64,000 nt of DNA from an uncultured Formosa sp. (GCF_947500765.1 NZ_CANMTH010000002.1:1-64000); one strand, 5' to 3'. Shown: positions 16,038 to 26,798, counted from the stretch's first letter. A program made the numbers and translations. The notes: generated from the sequence alone by a model not told the origin.

Positions 16038-18377
16038 ATGTTTAAACGTTTACTTATCCTTTTCTTGGCAGTATGCCCTTTAATTGTAATCGGACAGGAT
16101 TATTCCGATTCTTGGGAAGGGTATTTTTCGTATAATAATATTAAAGATGTAACGGCAAGTACAGATAAAATATATGTAGCTGCAGAGAATGCTGTTTATG
16201 TATACGATATGTTAACTCAAGAAATGAGTACGTTTTCTACCATACAAGGTCTTGCTGGAGAAACAATTTCAACTCTTCATTATAGTGCCGAGTATAACGC
16301 TTTAGTTGTGGGATATGAAAACGGTTTAATAGAAATTGTTCTAGACGAAAATTCTGAAGTATTAAGCGTTGTAGATATTGTAGACAAGTCTACTATCCCT
16401 TCAATAAGTAAACAGATTAATCATTTTAATGAGTATGATGGACTACTTTATATTTCTACAAATTATGGTATTTCTGTATATGATTTAAGTCGGCTAGAGT
16501 TTGGCGACACCTATTTTATAGGAGATGAAGGCGTGCAAACTATAGTTACGCAAACAACAATTTCCGATGGGTATATTTATGCTTCTTGCATGAATTCAAT
16601 GGGATTAAAACGAGCCGAGATAAATAATAGTAATTTAATAGATTATAAGCAATGGACTACCTTGGCAAATGGTAATTTTACTGCTGTAGAAGCGGTGTCT
16701 AATAATGTATATGTTATAAATAATTATAGAACAATTTTTAGAGTTCAAGGAGCAAATCTTACAAGTTTAAATGTTTTTCCTAACACTCCTTTAGATGTTA
16801 AATCTGCTAATAATGAGCTTATAATTACGACTAAAAACCATATCTATTTATATTCTAGTACTTTTAATTTACTAGAAGAAGTAGGTATTAATGCTAATTT
16901 TAATACCAATTATACTTCGGCTATTACTACGGTAGATGATTTCTATATAGGTTCAGATAGTTATGGTGTTTTAAAAACACCAATAGGTAATACTGCGATG
17001 TTTGAAGACGTTCTTCCAGATGGTCCTTTATTAAATATACCTTTTTCTGTAGAAGCCGAATATAATAACGTTTGGGTTACTTTTGGAGATTTTACCGTGA
17101 GTTACAATCCTTATCCGTTAAGAACACGTGGTATTAGTCATTTAAAAAATGGAGCTTGGAAAAATATTCCTATAGATAGTATTTTTGGAGCCAGAAATCT
17201 AACAAACATAAGTATAAACCCAAATAAGATTAACCAAGTGTTTATTAGTTCTTTTTTTGATGGGATTTTAGAAGTAGAAGCGGATGTTGCTACAGTATTA
17301 CATGATGAAACTAATAGTGGCATAGAACCTATTGAGATTGCAGGATCTACAGATATTCGTTTAAATCCATCAACGTTTGATAGCGATGGGGTATTATGGA
17401 GCTTGAGTGGTCGTGTGTCGAGTCCGTTAAAATCTTACGACCTAGATACAAAACAATGGAAATCTTATAGCTTTGAAGGATTATATTCAGATGGTTTAAA
17501 TGGTGAGTGGGGCTTTTCAGATATAGCTATAGATAATTCTGGGGTGGTTTGGACAGGTGGTTATGTAAATGGATTAGTTGGTTACGATTATAAATCAGGA
17601 ACTTCACAGATAAGGAGTTTAAGTGAAGAGTCTGAGAATATGCCCACTACTGTTGTAACTGCTGTAACTGTAGATAATCAAAATCAGATATGGATTGGTA
17701 CAATTAGAGGTTTGCGAGTGCTTTATAATACTTCTACTTTTTTTACAGCGAGTACAGTAGAGGCGAGTGAAATAGTTGTTTTAGACGACGGTGTTGCGAG
17801 TGAGTTGTTGGCTTTAGAATATATTACGAGTATAGAAGTAGATGGCTCTAATAATAAATGGATTGGAACTTTTGGTTCTGGTGTGTTTTATTTTTCTTCA
17901 GACGGACAAGAAACTATTTTTCATTTTACAAAAGATAATTCACCACTGCCTTCAGACAATATTACAAGTATTAGTATAGACGATTCTACAGGAAAAGTAT
18001 TTATTGCAACAGAAAGTGGTCTTGTAGCTTATAATTCAGGAAGCTCGTCTACCGAAGATTCTTATGAAGATGCTTATGTTTATCCAAATCCTGTACGACC
18101 AACATTTAATATTACAGAAGACTTAGTAAAGATTAAAGGGCTTACAGATAATGTAAATATAAAAATTACAGATGTTGAAGGTAATTTAGTTGCAGAAGCA
18201 CAATCTAATGTAAACTCAAGGTATAGTGGCTATAATTTAGAAATTGATGGAGGAACAGCATTCTGGAATGGCAGAAATTTGGCTAATAATGTGGTGCACT
18301 CCGGTGTATATTTAATTATGTTGTCCGATACAGAAACGTTTGAAACAAAAGTGCTTAAATTAATGATAATCCGGTAA
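16038..18377 (+). CDS. porZ: Type IX secretion system protein PorZ
   Basis: PorZ is a surface component of the type IX secretion attachment complex and delivers anionic lipopolysaccharide to the sortase PorU. This 779-residue protein has a signal peptide (ending PLIVIGQ), about 650 residues of two-component-regulator-like propeller repeats (for example NNKWIGTFGSGVF, GKVFIATESGLVAYN), and a C-terminal type IX-like sorting domain from about 690 (VYPNPVRPTFNI to the end). It overlaps recO by 1 nt (TAATG), the usual flavobacterial pairing. Homologues are often mislabelled as ABC transporter binding proteins. Confidence 0.9.
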   Translation: MFKRLLILFLAVCPLIVIGQDYSDSWEGYFSYNNIKDVTASTDKIYVAAENAVYVYDMLTQEMSTFSTIQGLAGETISTLHYSAEYNALVVGYENGLIEIVLDENSEVLSVVDIVDKSTIPSISKQINHFNEYDGLLYISTNYGISVYDLSRLEFGDTYFIGDEGVQTIVTQTTISDGYIYASCMNSMGLKRAEINNSNLIDYKQWTTLANGNFTAVEAVSNNVYVINNYRTIFRVQGANLTSLNVFPNTPLDVKSANNELIITTKNHIYLYSSTFNLLEEVGINANFNTNYTSAITTVDDFYIGSDSYGVLKTPIGNTAMFEDVLPDGPLLNIPFSVEAEYNNVWVTFGDFTVSYNPYPLRTRGISHLKNGAWKNIPIDSIFGARNLTNISINPNKINQVFISSFFDGILEVEADVATVLHDETNSGIEPIEIAGSTDIRLNPSTFDSDGVLWSLSGRVSSPLKSYDLDTKQWKSYSFEGLYSDGLNGEWGFSDIAIDNSGVVWTGGYVNGLVGYDYKSGTSQIRSLSEESENMPTTVVTAVTVDNQNQIWIGTIRGLRVLYNTSTFFTASTVEASEIVVLDDGVASELLALEYITSIEVDGSNNKWIGTFGSGVFYFSSDGQETIFHFTKDNSPLPSDNITSISIDDSTGKVFIATESGLVAYNSGSSSTEDSYEDAYVYPNPVRPTFNITEDLVKIKGLTDNVNIKITDVEGNLVAEAQSNVNSRYSGYNLEIDGGTAFWNGRNLANNVVHSGVYLIMLSDTETFETKVLKLMIIR

Positions 18378-19096
18378 TGTTTTATTCTTCAAGTGCTATT
18401 GTACTATCTAAACTTAAATATCGCGACAACGATCTTATTGTAAGTTGTTACACCAAAGATTTTGGAGTTGTAAGTTTCTTGTTACGTGGTGTTCTTAAAA
18501 GTAGAAAAGGTAAAGCTAGAGTGGCTTATTTTCAATTATTATCTCAAATTCAAATAGATGCCGATTTTAAACAAAACAGATCTTTACAGACGCTAAAAGA
18601 TGTTAAAATAAATGTACTGTATTCAACCTTGCACACACAAGTTGTAAAAAGTACTATTGTTATGTTTTTAGCCGATGTTTTGGCCATCGTGTTAAAAGAA
18701 GAGGAAGCAGATACAGAATTGTTCGAGTTTTTAGAAACTGCACTACTGTTTTTAGATGAAACTTCAGATCCTGCAAATTTTCATTTGGTGTTTTTAGTGC
18801 AGTTAACACGGTTTCTAGGAATCTCTCCAGATACATCTTCTAGCGATTATAATTACTTCAATTTATCTACAGGACAATTCGAAAAACAATCTACCAGTAT
18901 ATATTCTATAACTGGAGATAATTTAAAGTATTTTAAGATTTCGTTAGGCATACTTTTTGATGACTTACAGGCGATGAAAATGAATTCAAAACAGCGACAA
19001 TCCTTCTTAGATACGCTGTTGTTATATTACGAATTACACCTTGGACATTTTAGAAAACCAAAATCGCTAGCCATTTTTACTCAAGTATTTAATTAA
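18377..19096 (+). CDS. recO: DNA repair protein RecO
   Basis: RecO loads RecA onto SSB-coated single-stranded DNA with RecR in recombinational repair. The N-terminal OB fold starts SSSAIVLSKLKYRDNDLIVSCYT and includes VSFLLRGVLKSRKGKARVAYFQ; the C-terminal half is helical. The length of 239 residues is normal. The zinc-binding Cys residues of some RecO proteins are absent, as is common in Bacteroidetes. Its ATG overlaps the porZ stop by 1 nt, so translation is coupled. Confidence 0.93.
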   Translation: MFYSSSAIVLSKLKYRDNDLIVSCYTKDFGVVSFLLRGVLKSRKGKARVAYFQLLSQIQIDADFKQNRSLQTLKDVKINVLYSTLHTQVVKSTIVMFLADVLAIVLKEEEADTELFEFLETALLFLDETSDPANFHLVFLVQLTRFLGISPDTSSSDYNYFNLSTGQFEKQSTSIYSITGDNLKYFKISLGILFDDLQAMKMNSKQRQSFLDTLLLYYELHLGHFRKPKSLAIFTQVFN

Positions 19097-19116
19097 TAAC
19101 CGACCTAAAATTCTAT

Positions 19117-21528
19117 ATGAATATAAAATTACTATTTGGATTACTTTTTCTTGTATCCTTTTCTATACAAGCTCAAAATATTACCATTTTAAATAGTCAA
19201 ACAGAAGAACCTATATCTGGAGTTGTGGTATTTAATGTAGATAAAACAAAAAGTGAAATCTCTAATATAGATGGGGTTGTGTCTATAAAAGCTTTTGTAA
19301 GTACAGATACAATTTTTTTTAAACACTTAGCTTTTGAAGCGTTTTCTATAGAAAAATCTCAATTAAATACAGACTCAAAATTATTTTTAGAACCTACAAC
19401 AGAAGGGCTTGATGAGGTTTTGATTTCAGTGTCTAAATTTGGACAAATGAAACGCGATATACCTCAAAAAGTACTATCAATGTCTGCTTCTGAAATTACT
19501 ATTAATAACCCTCAAACAAGTGCAGATCTTTTAGAAAACACAGGAAATGTATATGTGCAAAAGAGCCAGTTAGGAGGAGGAAGCCCTATGATTCGTGGCC
19601 TATCTACTAACAGATTATTAATAACAGTTGATGGTGTGCGTATGAATAATGCCATCTTTAGATCTGGAAATATTCAGAATGTAATTTCAATAGATCCTTT
19701 TAGTATTCACCATACCGAAGTTATTTTAGGGGCAGGGTCTGTGGTTTACGGAAGTGATGCTATTGGTGGAGTTATGAGTTTCTATACTAAAAAGCCAGAA
19801 CTCGCTTTTGTAGATAATCAGGAGTTTTCTGCAAATTCTGTAGTCCGTTATGCTACGGCTAATAATGAAAAAACAGGGCATTTAGATTTTAATATTGGAT
19901 TGAAAAAATGGGCGTTTTTAAGTAGTGTTAGTTATACAGATTTCGACGATTTAAGAATGGGAAGTCATGGTCCTGATGAGTATTTGCGTACAGAATATGT
20001 AGTTACAGAAAATGGTGTAGATCGTATTGTTGAGAATCCAAACCCTAAAGTCCAAAATCCTACAGGTTATAACCAAATTAACCTGATGCAAAAAGTAAGA
20101 TTTGAACCTAAACAAAACTTAAGTTACGATTTAGGATTGTATTACTCTACCACGTCAGATTATTCAAGATACGATAGATTGATTAGATATAAAGATGATC
20201 ATTTACGTTCTGCCGAATGGAATTACGGTCCACAACGTTGGTTTATGTCTAATTTTCAAGTTACAAAATTAAGTAGTCAATCTTCATTTTATGACAAGTT
20301 TCAAGCCAATGTGGCTTATCAAAATTTTCAAGAAAGTAGAACGGATAGAGATTACCAATCTACCACTAGAAACTCAACAAAAGAACACGTCGATGCTATT
20401 TCAGCAAATATAGATTTTGAAAAACAGCTTAGTCAAAAAACAGAATTCTTTTATGGTTTAGAGTATGTGTATAATAAAGTACATTCTTATGGCGAAGAAG
20501 AAAATATTGAAGACAATACAATTGTAGATGCCATTTCAAGATATCCAAATGGTTCCGATTGGTCGTCAATATCTACCTACGCTAATTTCAAATACAAACC
20601 AAGTGATCAGTTTATTCTGCAAACAGGTTTACGCTACAATCACGTGTTGGCTCATGCAGATTTTACAGAAAATAATGTGTTTTTAAATTTACCTTTCGAT
20701 ACAGCCAATATTAATACAGGAGCATTAACAGGTGCCGCAGGAGTGAGCTGGATTCCAGCTGAAGTTATACAATGGAAATTGAATTTTTCTACAGCTTTTA
20801 GAGCACCTAATATAGATGATGTTGGTAAGGTTTTCGATTCTGAACCTGGAGCTGTTGTGGTTCCGAACGATGATATAAGTCCCGAATATGCGTATACTGG
20901 AGACTTAAGTGTGCGCCTTAATTTAAATGATAAAGTAATTATTGATGCGGCAACGTATTATACGTTTTTAGATGATGCTTTGGTGAGAAGTGATTTCGAA
21001 TTAAATGGTGATTCTTATATCGAATATAATGGTGAAGAAAGTCGCGTGCAAGCCATGCAAAATGCAGCCGAAGCTCGTATTTATGGTTTTGAAGCGGGTA
21101 TACAGATTTATTTTTCTGAAGCTTTAAAATTGACATCGCAATACAATGTTATAGGTGGTTACGAAGTAGAGGAAGGCGAACATTATCCATTAAGACATGC
21201 AGCTCCAAATTTTGGAAATACACATCTTACTTGGCAATATAACAAGATTACTATTGATGCGTTTGCTACGTATAATGATGAAATGTCGTATACAGATTTA
21301 GCGCCTTCAGAACAAAGTAAAGATTATATCTATGCAAGTGATTCTGATGGCAACCCATACTCGCCATCTTGGTATACTTTAAATGTGCGCACTCAATATA
21401 AATTTAATTCTGAATTTTTATTTACTGTAAGTTTAGAGAATATAACAGATCAACGTTATCGTCCGTACTCTTCAGGTATTTCCGCACCTGGTAGAAATTT
21501 AATATTAGCCTTAAAATATACCTTATAA
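19117..21528 (+). CDS. TonB-dependent receptor, haem-receptor-like
   Basis: An 803-residue outer-membrane receptor. A signal peptide ends SIQAQ at about 20, then a carboxypeptidase-like beta domain (about 21-95). The plug (about 115-230) contains GSPMIRGLSTNRLLITVDGV and VVYGSDAIGGVMSF. The barrel ends NLILALKYTL with the usual aromatic-rich last strand. The NRLLITVDGVRMNNAIFRSGN segment resembles haem or haemoglobin receptors of the TonB family, but the ligand is not proven. It starts 20 nt after recO and may be cotranscribed with porZ-recO. Confidence 0.9.
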   Translation: MNIKLLFGLLFLVSFSIQAQNITILNSQTEEPISGVVVFNVDKTKSEISNIDGVVSIKAFVSTDTIFFKHLAFEAFSIEKSQLNTDSKLFLEPTTEGLDEVLISVSKFGQMKRDIPQKVLSMSASEITINNPQTSADLLENTGNVYVQKSQLGGGSPMIRGLSTNRLLITVDGVRMNNAIFRSGNIQNVISIDPFSIHHTEVILGAGSVVYGSDAIGGVMSFYTKKPELAFVDNQEFSANSVVRYATANNEKTGHLDFNIGLKKWAFLSSVSYTDFDDLRMGSHGPDEYLRTEYVVTENGVDRIVENPNPKVQNPTGYNQINLMQKVRFEPKQNLSYDLGLYYSTTSDYSRYDRLIRYKDDHLRSAEWNYGPQRWFMSNFQVTKLSSQSSFYDKFQANVAYQNFQESRTDRDYQSTTRNSTKEHVDAISANIDFEKQLSQKTEFFYGLEYVYNKVHSYGEEENIEDNTIVDAISRYPNGSDWSSISTYANFKYKPSDQFILQTGLRYNHVLAHADFTENNVFLNLPFDTANINTGALTGAAGVSWIPAEVIQWKLNFSTAFRAPNIDDVGKVFDSEPGAVVVPNDDISPEYAYTGDLSVRLNLNDKVIIDAATYYTFLDDALVRSDFELNGDSYIEYNGEESRVQAMQNAAEARIYGFEAGIQIYFSEALKLTSQYNVIGGYEVEEGEHYPLRHAAPNFGNTHLTWQYNKITIDAFATYNDEMSYTDLAPSEQSKDYIYASDSDGNPYSPSWYTLNVRTQYKFNSEFLFTVSLENITDQRYRPYSSGISAPGRNLILALKYTL

Positions 21529-21560
21529 AAAAAGCCTCATTTTTAAATGAGGCTTTTTTT
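21527..21560. terminator. Bidirectional terminator between a TonB receptor and the type IX cargo gene
   Basis: The stem AAAAAGCCTCATTT pairs with AAATGAGGCTTTTT across a short loop. It is flanked by A and T runs and so works on both strands for the convergent genes. Confidence 0.87.
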
Positions 21561-21578
21561 ATTTATAATATTAAACAG

Positions 21579-24500
21579 TTACCGTTGTTTAACCGCTTTT
21601 TTATTAATTGTTTGTCCGTTAGATAGTCTCACTTTTGCTATATAAGCAGCCTGACTAAGTTTAGATAAGTTGTACACTTCGCTAGAGCTATTTCCTTTTA
21701 AACTATATATACGTCGACCTAACATATCTAAAATTTCAACATTTGTAATAGTTGTATTTTTACTTGTTGAAATTTTGACTTCACCATTTGCTAATTCTAT
21801 AATACTAATGTCGTTAGATGAAATACTAACATCGTCTATAGAAAGTGTTGCTTGTGTAAATGAAATTTCGAAACGATCATTAAATACACCATTATCAGAG
21901 GTGAATGAATAATTGTTTTCAGAAAGGTCTTGTACGGCATTAAGGAACTTATCGTTTAAATATATTGAGTTTCCAGTCATGAAATCGCCTTCTGACTGGG
22001 GAATGGAAATGGTGTAAATTGTCGGTTCTAAAATAGTTGATTTGAAACCTAACGGAATTACTTCCTCTAAAGATAAACTGCTTGAATGTTTCGCTTGTAT
22101 TACATATTTGTATTCTGGAGCCGTTGGTATAAAAGAATATATTACAGCATTTATATTTTCGTAAGTGCCTCGTTTTGCATCATAATATGTGCCATCATCA
22201 TGATCTGTTGCACCATTTAAATAAGCAACAAGAATTTGGTTCGAGACACCATTATCTGTTGTTAAGTTTACCCATAATTTATTAGCATCATTTGCGGTAG
22301 TTGTTCTAAAAAATTGGGTGTTATTTCCTGTAACTCTCATACTATTATTAAAAAGAACATCTGTAGTTTTAACATCTCCAGAAACGATAGTAGAAGGTGC
22401 TCCGTTATCCATAGATACAAAGAAACCTTGACCAGAAGGAATATGTCTTGTTGGCATTACACCATCGCCTCCCATAGTTTGTCCTGTACCATTTATAATA
22501 GCATAGTCACTCTGTGCATAGTTATTATTCTGATTACCATTTGTAGATGCTTCTGCAGGTGTTGCTTGCGACCATAAGTAAATGGCACCATTAGTAGCGC
22601 CAATGGTTTGATTTATATTGGTATTTGCATTTAAAAATATATCGGCATCTAAGGCAGAAGGGTAGGGGTTTCCTATAAGATTCCAGTTGTTGTCGTTAGT
22701 TTCTGAGTCATTTCTGTATATTGGTATATTATAAACGCCGTTATTAAATGGACCTTCGAAAGTGTAAATAAATTGATTAGGAAACGTGCTAGATTTGTTG
22801 TGGGTAGCAGCAAAACCTATACCTGGAGTCATTACAGTCGCAGCCATTGCAATTTGCCAGTCATCACCATTATCATCAACATCATCTTGCCCTACTAGTG
22901 TGCTGTTATCATTGTTTACTTCTCTTGTTGCATCTAAAAAGTTTTGTCCGTTAAACCAATAGATTCTAGAAGCATGAGCTTCAGCTAAGCCATCAGCGAT
23001 AACTTCTCCTAAAACGGGTGAACTCCAATAGGTGTATTCAAAAAATGAACCTAAATTAGAAGTTTCTTTTTCAACTTCAATTTTACTTTTATCAGTTAAT
23101 ACATCACCATCAACAATGGCATCATCATTAACTTGTACAAAAGAACCATCTGTTTTAACAATAATGTTACCATTTACTGTAAGATCGTTTCCGATAACTA
23201 CATAAGTGTTGTCTTCTATAATTAAAGTACTTGCTGCATTTACAGTACATTCACAGGCTTCAAAACTTGTTTCTGCGCCACCTGTAGAGGTGTCGTAATT
23301 TCCGTCTATAATAACATTTGTACCTATAGTTGGTACTGTATTTGTTGCTGTACCATCATCCCAAACCCAATTAGAACCATTCCATATGGCTCCGCTTATA
23401 AGTACTTGTATCGCATTAGAAGCTTCGTAGCACAAAGCATCATCTTCTCTAACTTCGCAATAGTACTGATAGTCTAAAACACTACTCGCATCAGAAATAA
23501 TTAAATCGGGAGAAGCGCTAGAGGTGGTGTAAATACCACCATTAGAAATAGTCTGCCACCCTAAACCCGATTCTTCTGGTTTGTATACATACCATACATA
23601 TTGTAGTGCATTTCCTCCAGCAAATCCTTCGGTTGCAGATACGGTAATTGTAGCTTCGTTACAGGCTGTTGCTGTACTTGTAATATCATTAATAACCGGA
23701 GGTGCTCCTGTAGAATAATCATAAACCCCAATATCTGTATAGTCTACAGGTGTAAAACTATCCCAGTCACTAGCATTCCAAGTGGTGCTAGGTACTGTGA
23801 TACCTGTGTTTTTTCTTCTGTAGGTGTAATTTTTACTAGCTACAGTAAAGGTGGTGCCAGAAGTATCTCCCCAAAGGTCTATCCAGTCACCCGTTAGCGT
23901 ATTGTATAGTCTAATATTATCATTTTCATTAACACCACTTACATTACTTGATTGATCATAACCATGACTTGCATATGCTGTTGTGGCATCCGTGCTTCCG
24001 AAGGCAAAGACAAATACATCGTTATTAGCTACAGTTCCTGATAAAGCAATAGAGCTTGTTGGAGAAGAATTACCGTTATTATGTATTCTAATTTCGTAGT
24101 TTGCTAAACTCACACTTGAACCTGTACCATTATAAATTTCGACATAAGAGTGTGATCCAGATCCATGGTCTGTAACTTCACTAATAAATAAGTCTCTTGT
24201 TGTTCCTGAACCACCTTCACAACTAGAAATTAATTGATCTATAACTGTAAATAAATCAGAGCTTAAACAGCCTAAATCGTCTGTGATTTCTATACTTCCG
24301 GTAGTTGCACCAGCAGGGATTGTAACCTCTAATTCTGATGTAGAGATTACATTTAAGGTAGCTGAAATTCCATTAACTTTTGCTGTAGTAGCTCCTCCAA
24401 AATTACCAATTGTAGATGTTATGTTGACTACAGTACCTATTGGTCCGGTGTCTGGTGATAGTGTTAGTGTGCCAGCAGCGCAATCTCCAGTTCCTTGAAC

Positions 24501-26072
24501 TTCGAAGGTATACGGGTTTTCATCTGCATCGTTACTAATAACTGTAATTGTTGCTGTTCTGGTGCCTACACCGCTAGGTGAAAATGTAATTTCAAAATCT
24601 TCTTCAGTACCCGATGTGATTGATGTTGTTCCTGGATTTAAAGAAATTGAAAATTCTGAAGCATTAGATGAGGTGATACTTGTTAAATCTAAATCGGCTG
24701 TACCTTCACTACTCACATGGTATGTTTTTGGTGCGGTTGAGTTGCCCATTACAGTTGTTGCAAACAGCGTGTTATGTCCTACACTTGCAGTTGATCCATT
24801 TGGTATGGAAGCACCTGTATTGCCTTCAATATCTATCTCTGGAGTTGGTGTGTACCCTTCTCCTGTTAAGTTTACGGTACAAGATCCTTCGTCTAAATCG
24901 TTATTGTTTATGGTAACTGTACCTGTTCTAGTACCTGTTGTAGAAGGTGTAAACCTTATTGTCATAGTTTGTGTGCTGCTAGAGGTAATACTGAATGGAG
25001 TTGCCGGCGAAACAATAGTATAATCTCCTGTAATATTTAATGAACTTACATCTAAATCTGCACTACCATTATTTTCTATATCGAAAGTAAGATCTGTATT
25101 TGTAGATATGGCTTGACTACCATAATCTATAGTGTAACCACAGTTTTGATTTGTAGATGTATTATCTACTAATTGTAGTTCTGGATTAGGGGTTCCTGAA
25201 TAACAGGTCCAGCTTAAATTTGAGATTAAAGTTCTGTTTCCGTTATTGCGTAACTCTATATCTATAGGCCCATTTACATTAACTGTAGTAGAAATGGTTG
25301 TGCTTGATAAAAGAGTCACGGAAATATCACTTCCATATTGAGTGCCGTTAATAAAAACTTTTAGGGTTGAATTTCCTGTATATATTCTTGCATAATCAAA
25401 AGTCACAACTCCACAGCCACCAGGGAAAGAACTATCATTAGTTAAAGAGCCATTTCTTAACATTATAGCTTCATCACCATTTAAGTCTTGATCAGATCTT
25501 GCATCTGTAGCTGTCCAATCGATACCGTTGTCTCCTGTCCAATTTCTTGTTATATAAGAACTTGAATCTCCGATGTTAGAAAATGATTCACTAGCACAAT
25601 CTCCACCAGTAGTGATTGCATCTCCCGTTAGGGTTACTTGGTTAATCTGTAGTCGTCTGGTTCTAGAAGTTCCCTTCCATCTTATTTTATTATTGGTTCC
25701 AGATAGCGTACCAATGTTGTAGGTGTAATCGGTGTTGTTTATAGCTACAGGAGTTACTATATATGATCCAGCGGTCCAAGTCGATCCACCGTCATCTGAA
25801 ATTTCGATTGTACAAGTTGGAGCGATTGAGTTATTTCCATTACCTCTTAAGCTCGAGACTAATTCTAAATTTTCATAAGCTCCAAAAGTTTCACTTATAA
25901 CATAGGCACTGTCGTCATTTAAGCGCCAAGTGTTCGTATTCGTGTTTTGTGTTACATTATTAAAAGTCCAATCATTAGTTAGAGAGGAACAGTCGTTATC
26001 AAATATTTGCCCGTAACCAAAAGTTAAGATAGAGCAAATTAGTACTAAGGTTAAGTAGTAGTTTTTTTTCAT
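21579..26072 (-). CDS. Giant secreted multidomain protein with type IX sorting domain
   Basis: 1497 residues, the largest gene here. In order: signal peptide (1-21, FGYG-Q); two beta-sandwich regions (about 25-155 and 160-295); two choice-of-anchor D/ASH-like repeats (about 297-407 and 410-530, each with a FTPSTTGTRTGTVTI-like strand); an IPT/TIG-like domain (about 532-613); a lamin-tail domain (about 625-775, DLFISEVTDHGSGSHSYVEIYN); an Ig-like segment (about 790-895); a long region with no recognised domain; and a type A sorting tail (about 1420-1497, ILDMLGRRIYSL, ending NKKAVKQR). It is probably surface-attached or released by the type IX system and is rich in Ser/Thr/Asn. No catalytic motif is seen; adhesion is a guess. 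Confidence 0.9.
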   Translation of the reverse strand: MKKNYYLTLVLICSILTFGYGQIFDNDCSSLTNDWTFNNVTQNTNTNTWRLNDDSAYVISETFGAYENLELVSSLRGNGNNSIAPTCTIEISDDGGSTWTAGSYIVTPVAINNTDYTYNIGTLSGTNNKIRWKGTSRTRRLQINQVTLTGDAITTGGDCASESFSNIGDSSSYITRNWTGDNGIDWTATDARSDQDLNGDEAIMLRNGSLTNDSSFPGGCGVVTFDYARIYTGNSTLKVFINGTQYGSDISVTLLSSTTISTTVNVNGPIDIELRNNGNRTLISNLSWTCYSGTPNPELQLVDNTSTNQNCGYTIDYGSQAISTNTDLTFDIENNGSADLDVSSLNITGDYTIVSPATPFSITSSSTQTMTIRFTPSTTGTRTGTVTINNNDLDEGSCTVNLTGEGYTPTPEIDIEGNTGASIPNGSTASVGHNTLFATTVMGNSTAPKTYHVSSEGTADLDLTSITSSNASEFSISLNPGTTSITSGTEEDFEITFSPSGVGTRTATITVISNDADENPYTFEVQGTGDCAAGTLTLSPDTGPIGTVVNITSTIGNFGGATTAKVNGISATLNVISTSELEVTIPAGATTGSIEITDDLGCLSSDLFTVIDQLISSCEGGSGTTRDLFISEVTDHGSGSHSYVEIYNGTGSSVSLANYEIRIHNNGNSSPTSSIALSGTVANNDVFVFAFGSTDATTAYASHGYDQSSNVSGVNENDNIRLYNTLTGDWIDLWGDTSGTTFTVASKNYTYRRKNTGITVPSTTWNASDWDSFTPVDYTDIGVYDYSTGAPPVINDITSTATACNEATITVSATEGFAGGNALQYVWYVYKPEESGLGWQTISNGGIYTTSSASPDLIISDASSVLDYQYYCEVREDDALCYEASNAIQVLISGAIWNGSNWVWDDGTATNTVPTIGTNVIIDGNYDTSTGGAETSFEACECTVNAASTLIIEDNTYVVIGNDLTVNGNIIVKTDGSFVQVNDDAIVDGDVLTDKSKIEVEKETSNLGSFFEYTYWSSPVLGEVIADGLAEAHASRIYWFNGQNFLDATREVNNDNSTLVGQDDVDDNGDDWQIAMAATVMTPGIGFAATHNKSSTFPNQFIYTFEGPFNNGVYNIPIYRNDSETNDNNWNLIGNPYPSALDADIFLNANTNINQTIGATNGAIYLWSQATPAEASTNGNQNNNYAQSDYAIINGTGQTMGGDGVMPTRHIPSGQGFFVSMDNGAPSTIVSGDVKTTDVLFNNSMRVTGNNTQFFRTTTANDANKLWVNLTTDNGVSNQILVAYLNGATDHDDGTYYDAKRGTYENINAVIYSFIPTAPEYKYVIQAKHSSSLSLEEVIPLGFKSTILEPTIYTISIPQSEGDFMTGNSIYLNDKFLNAVQDLSENNYSFTSDNGVFNDRFEISFTQATLSIDDVSISSNDISIIELANGEVKISTSKNTTITNVEILDMLGRRIYSLKGNSSSEVYNLSKLSQAAYIAKVRLSNGQTINKKAVKQR

Positions 26073-26265
26073 ATGGGAGGAAATAAGTTACTTTTATGGT
26101 GTCTTTTGTAAGATACACGTGAAATTGGTATTTACAAATTACGTAAAATATTTGTAATAAAATTGCGTTTTGTTGTAAAAACAATATGTATTGAGTTAAT
26201 TTATTGCGCATATTGAGTTTATTTTATTAAAATAATACTATTTAATTAGTGATAATTTTTTTGAA

Positions 26266-26745
26266 TTGAATATCGAAACACATAAAACATATACCGTAGA
26301 TGAAGCCAAGCGAGCTTTAGAACATTATTGTGCTTACCAAGAGCGTTGCCATAAAGAAGTACAAGATAAACTAAGAGGCATGCGCATGATTCCGGATGCT
26401 ATTGATGCTGTAATTGTACATTTATTAGACCATAATTTTTTAAATGAAGAGCGTTTTGCAAAAGCCTATGTGCGTGGAAAATTTAAATTTAAACATTGGG
26501 GCAGAAACCGGTTAACTATGGAGTTAAAGCGCAGACAAATAAGTCGATTTAATATACAAACTGGGCTTAAAGAATTAGATGCTTTAGATTATTATGGCAC
26601 TTTTGATGCTTTAGCTGCACGCAGATGCGAAGCGATTAAAGAGTCTAATGCCTACAAAAAACGAAAAAAATTAGCCGATTATTTACTATATCGCGGCTGG
26701 GAATCGCCTATGGTTTTCGAAAAAGTAAAAGAGTTAATACCATAA
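26266..26745 (+). CDS. recX: Regulatory protein RecX
   Basis: RecX modulates RecA filaments. The 159-residue protein shows three-helix repeats, with family segments VDEAKRALEHYCAYQERC, DHNFLNEERFAKAYVRGKF and FKHWGRNRLTMELKRR. Translation must begin at TTG 26266: no in-frame ATG or GTG lies upstream, and the first internal ATG would remove a full repeat. recA is not in the window. The gene is followed by a strong terminator. Confidence 0.9.
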   Translation: MNIETHKTYTVDEAKRALEHYCAYQERCHKEVQDKLRGMRMIPDAIDAVIVHLLDHNFLNEERFAKAYVRGKFKFKHWGRNRLTMELKRRQISRFNIQTGLKELDALDYYGTFDALAARRCEAIKESNAYKKRKKLADYLLYRGWESPMVFEKVKELIP

Positions 26746-26779
26746 AAAAAGAGCTTCAATACTATTGAAGCTCTTTTTT
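26745..26779. terminator. Bidirectional terminator between recX and a barrel-protein gene
   Basis: A perfect 15-bp stem (AAAAAGAGCTTCAAT at 26746-26760 with its complement at 26764-26778) has a 3-nt loop and A/T runs on both sides. Confidence 0.88.
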
Positions 26780-26798
26780 GTAAATTATAATGTGCGGC

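Noticed and set aside
24562..25023. A 153-codon plus-strand open frame inside the type IX cargo gene
   Set aside because: It is antisense to a gene with a signal peptide, clear domains and sorting tail. Its Val/Ser/Pro-rich composition is what the complement of Thr/Gly/Ser-rich coding sequence gives.
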